Of a DNA stretch of 45,703 nucleotides, positions 25,183-32,135 are shown piece by piece. The stretch's first letter is position 1; each line of letters opens with the position of its first letter. Made by a program: the position numbers and the translations under genes. Location of the stretch: positions 1 through 45,703 of the IMG/VR virus record IMGVR_UViG_3300031111_000528, one strand, 5' to 3'. The notes beneath the pieces were generated by a model. That model had not been told where the DNA came from. It saw only the letters and a program-made list of their open reading frames with translations, and made no database searches. This stretch comes from a virus.

Positions 25183-25644
25183 TTACCGTTTCCAGGGAGG
25201 GGTGTTGTCGGTCACTGGCGCTTGGGACTGCTGACCGTTTCCGGCAGCGTCCTTGCGGGCGTAGCCCCTAATCTCGTTGGTCAGTTCGCCCGTGTCTTCG
25301 CGCGCCTTGAGTTTGACGGTGATCACCAGCGGCAGGTTGTGCAGGTCCACGCTGTCGCGGGGCTGCATGACGCCGGTCGCGTGGCAGATGGCTGACAACT
25401 CACTTCGGGCGATCTTTACCGCCGTGGCGTTGGGGTTGTTGAGGTTCAGTCGCGCCCATAGGATGCGGTTCTTGTACTCGCCTTCCAAGATGGTGAAGGT
25501 CAACTGGAGGTAGCTGCCCGAGCCGCTCTTGGTGGCCTTCATCTCCGACTCAGTGATTGCGGCGAGGTACTTGCCTGCCGGCAACGGCTCGAAACTGGTG
25601 GTCGGTTCGACTTCGGTTGCGTTGAATCCGTTCAGGTTTGCCAT
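25183..25644 (-). CDS. DUF669-type single-strand DNA-binding-like protein
   Basis: The protein is 153 aa. The start ANLNGFNATEVEPTTSFEPLPAGKYLAAITESEMK and the middle LQLTFTILEGEYKNRILWARLNLNNPN are typical of the DUF669 phage family, which has an OB-like fold and usually sits beside recombination genes. The acidic or polar tail DNTPPWKR is reminiscent of SSB-type tails. It lies between the Sak4-like ATPase and the resolvase, consistent with a recombination cassette. Confidence 0.8.
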   Translation of the reverse strand: MANLNGFNATEVEPTTSFEPLPAGKYLAAITESEMKATKSGSGSYLQLTFTILEGEYKNRILWARLNLNNPNATAVKIARSELSAICHATGVMQPRDSVDLHNLPLVITVKLKAREDTGELTNEIRGYARKDAAGNGQQSQAPVTDNTPPWKR

Positions 25645-25647
25645 CGA

Positions 25648-26430
25648 TCAGTTCTCCTTGCTGTTGGTGTTCGCGGGGGCATCACTGCCCACTAGACGCA
25701 GGCCGTGGGCGGGCGAAGGGCTGGCTGTCAGCGCCTGCATCAGCGCTGACCACGAGAGGGGAATCTCGGCGGGCAGGCTGTAGCGATTCTTCGCCAGGAC
25801 CACGTTCGTGCCCTGGGTCAGAAGCGTGCGACGGTCACCGTCGCGAGAGGCGTACAACACCGCGTCGGCCCATTCGACGAATGGGGGCAAGATCCAGTGC
25901 GGAAGATCGGGCGCGGCCAGTCGCAGGTCGAATCCTTCCGGCGCGGTCATCTTGGTGTTGGCGGCATGGGCCAGAAGGATGATCGCCACGCCGTTGCCGG
26001 CTATGGCGTTGAGCATCGGCAGCAGATCGCGGTAGACGATGTTCTGCACGATCTCGCGGGCCTTGAAATAGCCGCCATGCGCGGTGCCGAGCGTGTTGGT
26101 GATGTCGCCCGCCGATTTGCCGTCCAGGTCGAGCACCACGTGCTCGACGATGCGCTGCACCATCCAGTCGATGGTGTCGATGGCGAGCGCCGAGAGGCCA
26201 TCCGGCGGCGCGGTGGCTATCTCAACCAGCCACTGGCGCATCTGCGGCCAGGACTGCAGGTACGGCGTGCGTTTCAGACCGCGTACGGCACCGGCCCCAT
26301 TCTCGCAGTCGATCAGGATCGCATCGGATGATGCGGCGAACGTGGTCTTGCCGATGCCCGGCTGGCCATAGACGATCATCTTTGGCGGCGCGGGAGTGGT
26401 CGTGGTGATCAGTGATTCGATCAGTGTCAT
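25648..26430 (-). CDS. Sak4-like RecA-family ATPase
   Basis: The protein is 260 aa. Walker A is GQPGIGKTTFA (about 22-32), followed by DAILIDCENGAG and LSALAIDTIDW, and later VAIILLAHA. This is the pattern of the phage AAA_24/Sak4 group, RecA-like annealing and recombination proteins. The ATG at 26430 has an AGGAG site eight bases upstream. With the exonuclease upstream and the SSB-like protein downstream, it forms a likely exonuclease-annealase pair for phage recombination. Confidence 0.8.
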   Translation of the reverse strand: MTLIESLITTTTPAPPKMIVYGQPGIGKTTFAASSDAILIDCENGAGAVRGLKRTPYLQSWPQMRQWLVEIATAPPDGLSALAIDTIDWMVQRIVEHVVLDLDGKSAGDITNTLGTAHGGYFKAREIVQNIVYRDLLPMLNAIAGNGVAIILLAHAANTKMTAPEGFDLRLAAPDLPHWILPPFVEWADAVLYASRDGDRRTLLTQGTNVVLAKNRYSLPAEIPLSWSALMQALTASPSPAHGLRLVGSDAPANTNSKEN

Positions 26431-26464
26431 GGCTATGCTCCTGTTCCTAGGGTTCGTGCAACAA

Positions 26465-26536
26465 TGGCAGGCGTGGGAGTCAAACCCACATCCCGAGGCC
26501 TTTCCGAAGAAGAGGCCCCGGTAGCCCGGCCCTGCC
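26465..26536 (-). ncRNA. tRNA-like RNA fold in early operon
   Basis: On the minus strand a 6-bp outer stem GGCAGG/CCTGCC encloses two hairpins. One is a perfect 17-base T-arm (GTGGG TTTGACT CCCAC) placed exactly seven bases before the acceptor end. The other is a long hairpin: eight paired bases, a small bulge, then TTC-TTCG-GAA, a UUCG-type tetraloop. A normal D-arm and anticodon arm are absent and no CCA is encoded. It lies in the 181-base gap 26431-26611, which has no gene. It may be a processing signal, a tRNA mimic or a decayed tRNA. Confidence 0.4.
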
Positions 26537-26611
26537 GAATGTCAAACACGCCCGGGGGGTGGCCGTCGCGTTTGGTGGACTCGCCACAAGCCGCCCGGGC
26601 GCGAGAAATGC

Positions 26612-27421
26612 TCAGGCCACATCGAGCACGCGGATCTCCTCGTAGCCCGTGGGCCAGTGATCGTGCTGATGGCAGATTCGAAGCCGGCGTATCGCCGCTT
26701 CGTTTTCACGCTGGGCGATGGCAAGCGTGTCGTCGCTGACGCGCCACACGCCGCAGCGAAATGGTTCTTTCTTCTCGATAGCAACGAGGTGAACGGGAAC
26801 CAGCAGACCATCGAGAGCTTGGGCCAGAACGGCCCGGTAGAACGCCATCTGCCGGTGATAGCCGAAGCGCCGCGCGTCCGACTCGAACCAGGTCAGGTCA
26901 TCACAGGTCTTGAAGTCCACGATGCCGCGATGCGGATGCACCCAGTCGATGCGAATCTGGCAAGGCGTGCCGCAGTACTCCGCCCGCAAGATGCCTTCAG
27001 ACCGGCCGTACAAGAGTAAGTCCACGGCCTCATCGTTCATGGCCACGCCGGTGGCCATCTGCTCGATCAGTTCGACCTGATCGTGACTGAGCACCGGTTT
27101 GCCCTGTGACTCGGCCCATGCGGAGAAGGCCTTGGTATTGGACCCAAACGGCTTGTTGGTCTTGGGGTTGATCGGCCCACCAAGGGCGAAGACGGTCTCG
27201 TAGACATTGCGGCCTTCGAGGATGCGGACGTGTGTGGCTCGCCCAAGCAGGAAGGCCGGCGAATCCTTATCCTCGATCAGCCCGAGCGCCTTTCGGCGGT
27301 GCAGCAGCGGGCATTTCACGAAGTCCAGCAACTGATGGCTGGAGAGATACTCGCTCGTCTTGGCGTGGTACTCCTCCGCCGGTTCAACGTCCAGAATGTT
27401 CAGGTCGATGCTCAAATCCAT
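26612..27421 (-). CDS. PD-(D/E)XK exonuclease (RecE/DUF3799-like)
   Basis: The protein is 269 aa. YLSSHQLLDFVKCPLLHRRKAL and FLLGRATHVRILEG near the N-terminus, then CQIRIDWVHPHRGIVDFKTCDD (motif Asp...D-x-K) and FGYHRQMAFYRAVL, match the phage PD-(D/E)XK exonucleases of the PDDEXK/RecE type. The predicted role is 5' end resection of phage DNA for recombination with the Sak4-like ATPase. I took the ATG at 27421; the ten residues upstream are less typical. Confidence 0.85.
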   Translation of the reverse strand: MDLSIDLNILDVEPAEEYHAKTSEYLSSHQLLDFVKCPLLHRRKALGLIEDKDSPAFLLGRATHVRILEGRNVYETVFALGGPINPKTNKPFGSNTKAFSAWAESQGKPVLSHDQVELIEQMATGVAMNDEAVDLLLYGRSEGILRAEYCGTPCQIRIDWVHPHRGIVDFKTCDDLTWFESDARRFGYHRQMAFYRAVLAQALDGLLVPVHLVAIEKKEPFRCGVWRVSDDTLAIAQRENEAAIRRLRICHQHDHWPTGYEEIRVLDVA

Positions 27422-27459
27422 AACGTGCCTCGCATGTATCTGCGATTTCACTGCCCGCT

Positions 27460-27497
27460 CCCCGGAGGCCCAGGCATGAACGCCAGGGCCTCCGGGG
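27460..27497 (-). promoter_or_regulatory. Strong RNA hairpin in exonuclease leader
   Basis: Perfect 12-bp inverted repeat CCCCGGAGGCCC/GGGCCTCCGGGG with a further three pairs and a six-base loop. It lies between the leader motif copy B and the exonuclease start. No T-run follows on either strand, so it is not a standard terminator. It may be an attenuator, an RNA-stability element or a protein-binding site. Confidence 0.55.
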
Positions 27498-27520
27498 ACG
27501 GCATGAGTTGTGTGCTCTCT

Positions 27521-27537
27521 GGTTACCTATGCCGTGC
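27521..27537 (-). promoter_or_regulatory. Leader motif, copy B (GCACGGCATAGGTAACC)
   Basis: Exact second copy of the 17-bp sequence at 13552-13568, about 100 bases upstream of the exonuclease start and just after the sigma-like gene. Same orientation relative to the downstream minus-strand genes. Confidence 0.45.
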
Positions 27538-27554
27538 AGAGGCGAGCGCCCCGG

Positions 27555-28136
27555 TTAGTTGGGGCCAAGACCGGCTTTTTCGAAGCGGGATCGCATGCGG
27601 GCCAGCGCGTTGTTGATCTGCCGGCGCGACACATTGCGCTGCCGAGCGGCGCTGGCCACACCGTGCTCGGCCACATGCGCCAGCAGCGCCCGGTCGTCCG
27701 GCTCCAGGCCCTGCATCACATGCTCGATGGCTTCGCGCAGCTCGAAATGCTCGACCGGCGAGATGGGGTAGGCTTGTGTGAGACGCTGGCCGTCTTCTTC
27801 CAGCAGGACGGCACCGAGCGTGGTGATGTCACCGTCGCATTCGACCGGCGTGCGCTCCAGCGAGACCGCCTTGTACGACTCGCGACGCTTCTGGCGCTTG
27901 CGGTAGCGCAGCCGGATCGCCACCCATGTGTTGATGCAGTTGGTGACGAAGGCCTCGATAGTGCCCCGAGCTGGGTCGAACAGGTGCGCCTTCTCAAGGA
28001 GATAGAGGCGCATGTCCTGCCGCAGATCGCCGTAGTCCGACCGGGAGATGTCGGATCGGCGACAGAGCTGGCGGGCCTTGATGCGGATGAGGGTGACAGT
28101 GAACGGGTCCGATACGACGTCGTGGAGTTCGGCCAT
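27555..28136 (-). CDS. Phage sigma-like factor (ECF type)
   Basis: The protein is 193 aa. Residues about 14-80 look like sigma region 2 (DYGDLRQDMRLYLLEKAHLFDPARGTIEAFVTNCINTWVAIRLRYRKRQKRR). Residues about 125-185 look like region 4, a helix-turn-helix (LEPDDRALLAHVAEHGVASAARQRNVSRRQINNALARMRSRF). It probably binds host RNA polymerase and turns on phage genes. The shared 17-bp motif before two phage operons is a natural candidate target, which is inference. An alternative is a terminase-like or replication helix-turn-helix protein. Confidence 0.7.
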   Translation of the reverse strand: MAELHDVVSDPFTVTLIRIKARQLCRRSDISRSDYGDLRQDMRLYLLEKAHLFDPARGTIEAFVTNCINTWVAIRLRYRKRQKRRESYKAVSLERTPVECDGDITTLGAVLLEEDGQRLTQAYPISPVEHFELREAIEHVMQGLEPDDRALLAHVAEHGVASAARQRNVSRRQINNALARMRSRFEKAGLGPN

Positions 28137-28298
28137 GATTCCTCAAGGCCGGTCCACTGGCTCCCGAACCAATCAGCGATCACACAGTCATAGGTCTGTG
28201 CCGCGACAACTTGCCGCGAGGTAACACAGGTGCGGTCGTGACTGGCCGGTAATGAGCTGGCCGGCCTCGACCGAAGTCCGTGGTGTCGCGTCTGGCGC

Positions 28299-28323
28299 AA
28301 AAAAAGGCGGGCCGATGGCCCGC
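28299..28323 (-). terminator. Rho-independent terminator
   Basis: On the minus strand GCGGGCC-ATC-GGCCCGC is followed by CTTTTTTT. It lies 34 bases after the stop at 28357 and ends the message of the two unknown early genes. The rest of the gap to 28136 holds a further hairpin-prone stretch, including CTGTG/CACAG and CGCG/CGCG arms around 28190-28230, and no gene I can support. Confidence 0.75.
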
Positions 28324-28356
28324 GCAATGTTCACCTATGCTGCTGCTATTGTGGCA

Positions 28357-29343
28357 CTAACGCCTTTCGATGAATCTTTTCGCCCTGTCGCCGCGTTGCG
28401 ACGCGACAGTCCTTGAGACAGATGCTGAATCCTCCTCAGGTATGATCTCGGCCCGTCCGCCGTGACGTTCGACGGCTCGCCGGACCCTGTCCTTGCTGAT
28501 CGACTGCCCGGTCTGCTCGGTGAGTGCGTCCGCCGCCTTGCGATAGGAATCATGCTGCTTGTAGGCGGCGACATACGCATCGTCGGTGAGCAGTGACTTG
28601 ATCTCGGCCTTCACCTGCCGGCGAACCATCTTCTTGCCGGTCGGTCCGAGCGCGATCGCCTCCGCCGATTCGACAAGATGATCAGCGGTTTGGACGGCAT
28701 CAACGACGGCCCCGGCGTCCAGAACTAATCCCTCACCGTCACACGTCATCACCTGCGAGAGCACGACTACGGCGGGAACCGACCCCGACCAGATCCGTTC
28801 GTCGGGCAGATGGTGCGGCACCAGTACGATGGCGCGACCGCCCCGGCCGACGTGCGCGGCCACACTTGCGGCGTCGGGATCGGCCATGCGCCGGGCAAAG
28901 ACCACTTGGCGGGCCCTCTTGGTACCTGGGGGCCACGACGTTTGCCCCAGTCGCCAGAACCGATTCGCAACGACCGCCTTTGGCGTACCCTTGAGTCCCA
29001 GCGAGGAGCCGACAGCGGCGGCCAGACCGGCGGGGTCCACCTCCCAGCCGTTGCACATCTCCGGGGAGACCTCGACACGCATCGACTCGGGGCACCAGAT
29101 GTAGAATCGCTTCGTCTTGCCAGGTCCCGCGCGGATCGTGACCGGTTCGACGTGGCCGTCGGCGCAGTCTGGGCACGGCGCGTGCAGACCGTTGGCAGCC
29201 TGACGAATCAGGCCGAGGCGGCGGAACTCATCCAACGAGCCTGGCGGCCAGGTGGCGATCTCGGCGTGGTCAAAGACCCGACCCTCGTCATCGACGGCGG
29301 CCAGGATCAGGCCAAGCAGGTCATTCCGCATCATCATCGTCAA
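28357..29343 (-). CDS. Phage early protein with zinc ribbon and HTH, unknown
   Basis: The protein is up to 328 aa. Near residue 55 there is CPDCADGH and then WCPE.., suggesting a zinc site. The C-terminal part has AYKQHDSYRKAADALTEQTGQSISKDRVRRAVERHG, a likely helix-turn-helix. GGAGG is best spaced for the TTG at 29343; ATG codons at 29337, 29334 and 29331 are alternatives. The stop of the upstream gene overlaps it. I do not recognise a family. Confidence 0.6.
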   Translation of the reverse strand: MTMMMRNDLLGLILAAVDDEGRVFDHAEIATWPPGSLDEFRRLGLIRQAANGLHAPCPDCADGHVEPVTIRAGPGKTKRFYIWCPESMRVEVSPEMCNGWEVDPAGLAAAVGSSLGLKGTPKAVVANRFWRLGQTSWPPGTKRARQVVFARRMADPDAASVAAHVGRGGRAIVLVPHHLPDERIWSGSVPAVVVLSQVMTCDGEGLVLDAGAVVDAVQTADHLVESAEAIALGPTGKKMVRRQVKAEIKSLLTDDAYVAAYKQHDSYRKAADALTEQTGQSISKDRVRRAVERHGGRAEIIPEEDSASVSRTVASQRGDRAKRFIERR

Positions 29344-30517
29344 CGACGACCTCCCATAGCTTCAGGCATCGCTCGCCGACCTCACGCTGTTCGTCGGGCT
29401 TGCTCTTGAGGTTGCTGGAGTTGGGGGCCGAGACGTCAAACGTCAGCGTCGGCTGGCGACCCGGTCCGTCATGCTGGAACTTCAGGTGGAAGGTTGCCTG
29501 CAACACCCGCGTGCCGGCCGCCGCGATGCTCCCGGCCTTGAGCCACCGCTCCATCTTGCGGTAGATGTCGTTCGGGTGGCCTTTGGGATCGGCCTTGATC
29601 TCGATGTAGCCGCCGCTGCCGCGCGGGAAGAGGCGAAGCCGTGTGATCCGCGCCTCCTCGACACCGTCCCTTGGATCGGTCGGCAGGGGGAAGTCGGGCG
29701 TGAGCAGGTGGTCAAGCTGGAAAGACGGGCGCAGCGGATCGGCCGGATCGACCTCCTCGCCGAGCACCGCCTGGCAGAACGCCGACTGCAGCGGCCCCCA
29801 GACCTTCTTGCCGCCCTGAGCGAATACTTCCATCGCGCCGTCGTCGGCGTTGTAGACGAAGACATTCTCGAACGCATACCGATCCGAGCGCACGATGGGC
29901 TCATCGCTGTCGCCGTCGAACACCAGGTGCTTGTCGGGGTAGTCGTCGAGATAGGCGAAGAAGTAGTCGGTCCCGCCCGATCGCCGGTAGTTCACGACCT
30001 TGCAGAACCGGCCCCGCATCTGGGCCGGCCCGTAGAACGAGGTCAGCCCCTCGGCCAGAGCATCGCGCATGGCCTCGTCCACGACGATCTGCTTCTTCGG
30101 CAAGCTGTTGCGGCGCTTCCAGTGCCGTCCGGCCGCCAGGGCGTCAGCACGGGCGAACATCGCCGCCTCCTCAAACGCCTCGGGCACATGCAGGTACACC
30201 CACATCGCTCTGTCCGCCTTGCTCACCTGGGCCTTTAACTCATCGGCTCGCTCGGGGCAGCGCCAGAGGATCTCCTCGGCCAGCACCGCGAGCCCACGGT
30301 GGTCGGCCAGTTCATTGATGTCGCGGAGGATAATCTGCACCTGCATCTTCGACGCTTCGTCCAGCGCCTGCCACGCCTCAAAGACCGGCTCGATCTTGTG
30401 CTCGGTCAGCCCGTCCCACGGCACACCATCGAGTTCGCCACGCCCCGTGAAGAACTCGCGGAGCAGAGGGTTGGCGATGTGCTTGAGAACCTTCCTTGGA
30501 TCAAACGGCTTAGCCAT
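29321..30517 (-). CDS. Phage early protein, unknown function
   Basis: The protein is 398 aa with no signal or membrane segment. The N-terminal 100 residues are helical and acidic. The rest is mixed, with AFEEAAMFARADALAAGRHWKRRNSLPKKQI, then RRSGGTDYFFAYLDDYPDKHLVFDGD and a beta-rich end. It is the first gene of the leftward early operon behind a candidate repressor site, an important position for lytic control. I do not recognise a family or see catalytic motifs. Confidence 0.6.
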   Translation of the reverse strand: MAKPFDPRKVLKHIANPLLREFFTGRGELDGVPWDGLTEHKIEPVFEAWQALDEASKMQVQIILRDINELADHRGLAVLAEEILWRCPERADELKAQVSKADRAMWVYLHVPEAFEEAAMFARADALAAGRHWKRRNSLPKKQIVVDEAMRDALAEGLTSFYGPAQMRGRFCKVVNYRRSGGTDYFFAYLDDYPDKHLVFDGDSDEPIVRSDRYAFENVFVYNADDGAMEVFAQGGKKVWGPLQSAFCQAVLGEEVDPADPLRPSFQLDHLLTPDFPLPTDPRDGVEEARITRLRLFPRGSGGYIEIKADPKGHPNDIYRKMERWLKAGSIAAAGTRVLQATFHLKFQHDGPGRQPTLTFDVSAPNSSNLKSKPDEQREVGERCLKLWEVVVDDDDAE

Positions 30518-30540
30518 GACGGCAACTCCTTTCTACCGTC

Positions 30541-30555
30541 CAGTGAACGGTAAAC
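30541..30555 (+). promoter_or_regulatory. Candidate repressor operator B (CAGTGAACGGTAAAC)
   Basis: Lies 24-38 bases before the start at 30517. It agrees in 12 of 15 positions with the minus strand of the site at 31698-31712 (CAGTRAACGRTRAAC). Both flank the repressor/protease pair. Confidence 0.45.
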
Positions 30556-30564
30556 ACCAAGAAG

Positions 30565-30584
30565 AAAAAAAGAGAGGACGCCTC
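30565..30584 (-). terminator. Weak terminator after ImmA-like gene
   Basis: On the minus strand GAGG-CGT-CCTC is followed by TC and a run of seven T. The stem is only four bp, so efficiency is doubtful. It lies seven bases after the stop at 30591. Confidence 0.35.
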
Positions 30585-30590
30585 GCCCCC

Positions 30591-31304
30591 TCAGAACAAT
30601 CGCGGTTGAACCTTCTTCACCAGCAACTCGAGTTTCTGAAGCCGGTAACGCATCGCTTGGGCAGAGACCTCAAACCGCTCGGCCAGCGGCTTACTGAACT
30701 GGTCCATCGCCATCTTCTCGTTGGCCTGCCGATCGGCGTGATAGTCGCCGACGGGCAGGTCGGAGATGGCGACCGGCTTGTCCGAATCCCGCCACTGCGA
30801 CCACGCGTCATAGACCAGTTGGCGCGGCATCAGCGCGCAGGCCGCAAAGGCGTTGGCCTGGATTTCCTCGGGAGGATTCGCGCCGGAACGCTGAACGAAC
30901 GCCGGCTCGCAGTTCGCCTCGAACAGTGACTTGGCCGACGGGTCGTCCATCAGGTGCTGGCGGTGTAGCCGCCAGTGCCCGACCTCGTGGGCGAGGGTGA
31001 ATCGGTAGCGACCCAGCAGCTTCGGCGCGATCGACGGGTCAAGCGACTGGTCCACCTTGATCATCCGGTCGCCGAACCAGATGCCGCCCAGCACGTCCCG
31101 GTGGCCAAGCTCGGTCTGAAGGTCGGCCACAATAAACGCCAACTCCAGGTGAAGCTCAAGGATGTCCTCGATCGGTACCGGTGGTTCACTCACCGCCAGA
31201 TGGCTCTCTGCCCACTCGGCCAGGAGCAGCTCGGCCTGGTCTTCGATGCGTTTCTCAGGCAGGAACGGCACCTTGTATTGCCGGACGGCGACGCGACGTT
31301 TCAT
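30591..31304 (-). CDS. ImmA/IrrE-type metallopeptidase
   Basis: The protein is 237 aa. FTLAHEVGHWRLHRQHL carries the HExxH zinc motif, and EEIQANAFAACALMPRQLV supplies the third ligand region. This is the ImmA/IrrE family, which cleaves XRE repressors when DNA damage or other signals arise. A basic C-terminal helix-turn-helix (LAERFEVSAQAMRYRLQKLELL) follows. The ATG at 31304 overlaps the stop of the XRE repressor (TGATG), the classic repressor/anti-repressor pairing, so it probably controls prophage induction. Confidence 0.85.
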   Translation of the reverse strand: MKRRVAVRQYKVPFLPEKRIEDQAELLLAEWAESHLAVSEPPVPIEDILELHLELAFIVADLQTELGHRDVLGGIWFGDRMIKVDQSLDPSIAPKLLGRYRFTLAHEVGHWRLHRQHLMDDPSAKSLFEANCEPAFVQRSGANPPEEIQANAFAACALMPRQLVYDAWSQWRDSDKPVAISDLPVGDYHADRQANEKMAMDQFSKPLAERFEVSAQAMRYRLQKLELLVKKVQPRLF

Positions 31305-31672
31305 CACTCTTTGCCCCCGTCTTTCTGCTGGTCGCGGATCTGCTCCGTGAGCTCTCGCAACTCGTCGGCGGTCAGTCCCTTGACCGCCCGCAGCAGCGCC
31401 GGCATTGCTTGAGGCTCGTTCTTGATAATGTCCGTCAGGTCATCGGCCACACGGCCCGCCAGAGCGATCCACTCGTCGGCGTTCTGACCGAGCAGTTCCG
31501 CCACCGTGCGGACGCGTTCAGCCGTCGGTGCCCGCTCGACCTTCCCCTGCTCGACCTGAGACAGGTACGTCGGGCTCATGTCCGCCATCTCTGCGAACTT
31601 CCGAAGGCTATGGCCCTTGGCGACGCGGGTCGCTCGAAGAAGGTCGCCGAAGGTCTTTCGCGGATCAGCCAT
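31304..31672 (-). CDS. XRE-family repressor
   Basis: The protein is 122 aa. Residues about 8-62 are a helix-turn-helix: FGDLLRATRVAKGHSLRKFAEMADMSPTYLSQVEQGKVERAP. The C-terminal part is helical and acidic and may take part in dimerisation. AAAGGA precedes the ATG at 31672. Paired with the ImmA-like protease, it is the likely lysogeny repressor and may bind the two CAGTRAACG-type sites that flank the pair. Confidence 0.85.
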   Translation of the reverse strand: MADPRKTFGDLLRATRVAKGHSLRKFAEMADMSPTYLSQVEQGKVERAPTAERVRTVAELLGQNADEWIALAGRVADDLTDIIKNEPQAMPALLRAVKGLTADELRELTEQIRDQQKDGGKE

Positions 31673-31697
31673 GCTCGATTCCTTTTGACAAGACACC

Positions 31698-31712
31698 GTT
31701 CATCGTTTACTG
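31698..31712 (+). promoter_or_regulatory. Candidate repressor operator A (GTTCATCGTTTACTG)
   Basis: Lies 26-40 bases before the XRE start. Its minus strand CAGTAAACGATGAAC resembles the site at 30541-30555. The placement suggests autoregulation. It lies 105 bases before the promoter of the defence operon. Confidence 0.45.
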
Positions 31713-31786
31713 TACACGCACGCATCGGGCTGGTCAAGCGCGATTTGGCCGAGGCATTGTTTTTCGCCCACTGGCCTGGTATTGAT

Positions 31787-31845
31787 GTTACATGGCGTAA
31801 CCTTGTGAAACAAGGATTGACGTAATGCACCGCACCGGATAAGCT
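31787..31845 (+). promoter_or_regulatory. Candidate defence-operon promoter with two inverted repeats
   Basis: GTTAC-ATGGC-GTAAC (31787-31801) is followed directly by CCTTGT-GAA-ACAAGG (31801-31815), both perfect inverted repeats. TTGACG (31817-31822), 17 bases of spacer and TAAGCT (31840-31845) make a plausible -35/-10 pair. The -10 match is weak. The repeats would let a regulator, such as the product at 31887, cover the promoter. Confidence 0.5.
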
Positions 31846-31886
31846 GCTTGCTGTGCTGTGCGACGCAGCCGAGCGTGGAGAGAAGC

Positions 31887-32135
31887 ATGCCGGTCGAGAT
31901 CAACGGAAAACGATACCTCCAGGTAACTGAAGTCGCTGAAGCCGTGGGCGTTACACGGCAGACGCTTTGGCGATGGAGGCGTGACGGGGCCATACCCGTA
32001 GGCAGGAAGTACCGCGGCCGGCAGATCATCTACATGCCGAACGAGGTCGAGTTGATCCGGCTGTTTGCAGAGCGAATTGAGCCGATCGACGATCAACACC
32101 GGCTAGAGAAGACGTTGTTCGAGGGCGACTCGTGA
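31887..32135 (+). CDS. MerR/excisionase-type regulator of defence operon
   Basis: The protein is 82 aa. YLQVTEVAEAVGVTRQTLWRWRRDGAIPVGRKYRGRQIIYMPNEVELIRLF is a MerR-type winged helix with the expected arginine-rich wing. GGAGAG lies before the ATG at 31887; the TTG at 31848 is less likely. The last four bases overlap the desulfurase start (GTGA), so it is made with the modification genes. It probably controls its own operon through the inverted repeats upstream. Confidence 0.75.
   Translation: MPVEINGKRYLQVTEVAEAVGVTRQTLWRWRRDGAIPVGRKYRGRQIIYMPNEVELIRLFAERIEPIDDQHRLEKTLFEGDS

Noticed and set aside
26465-26536. Ordinary functional tRNA gene
   Set aside because: T-arm and acceptor stem fit, but no D-arm or seven-base anticodon loop can be folded together; kept only as tRNA-like.
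28329-28343. Third copy of the 17-bp leader motif
   Set aside because: Only the GCATAGGT core with a partial flank matches, and a terminator follows directly, so a promoter role is unlikely.
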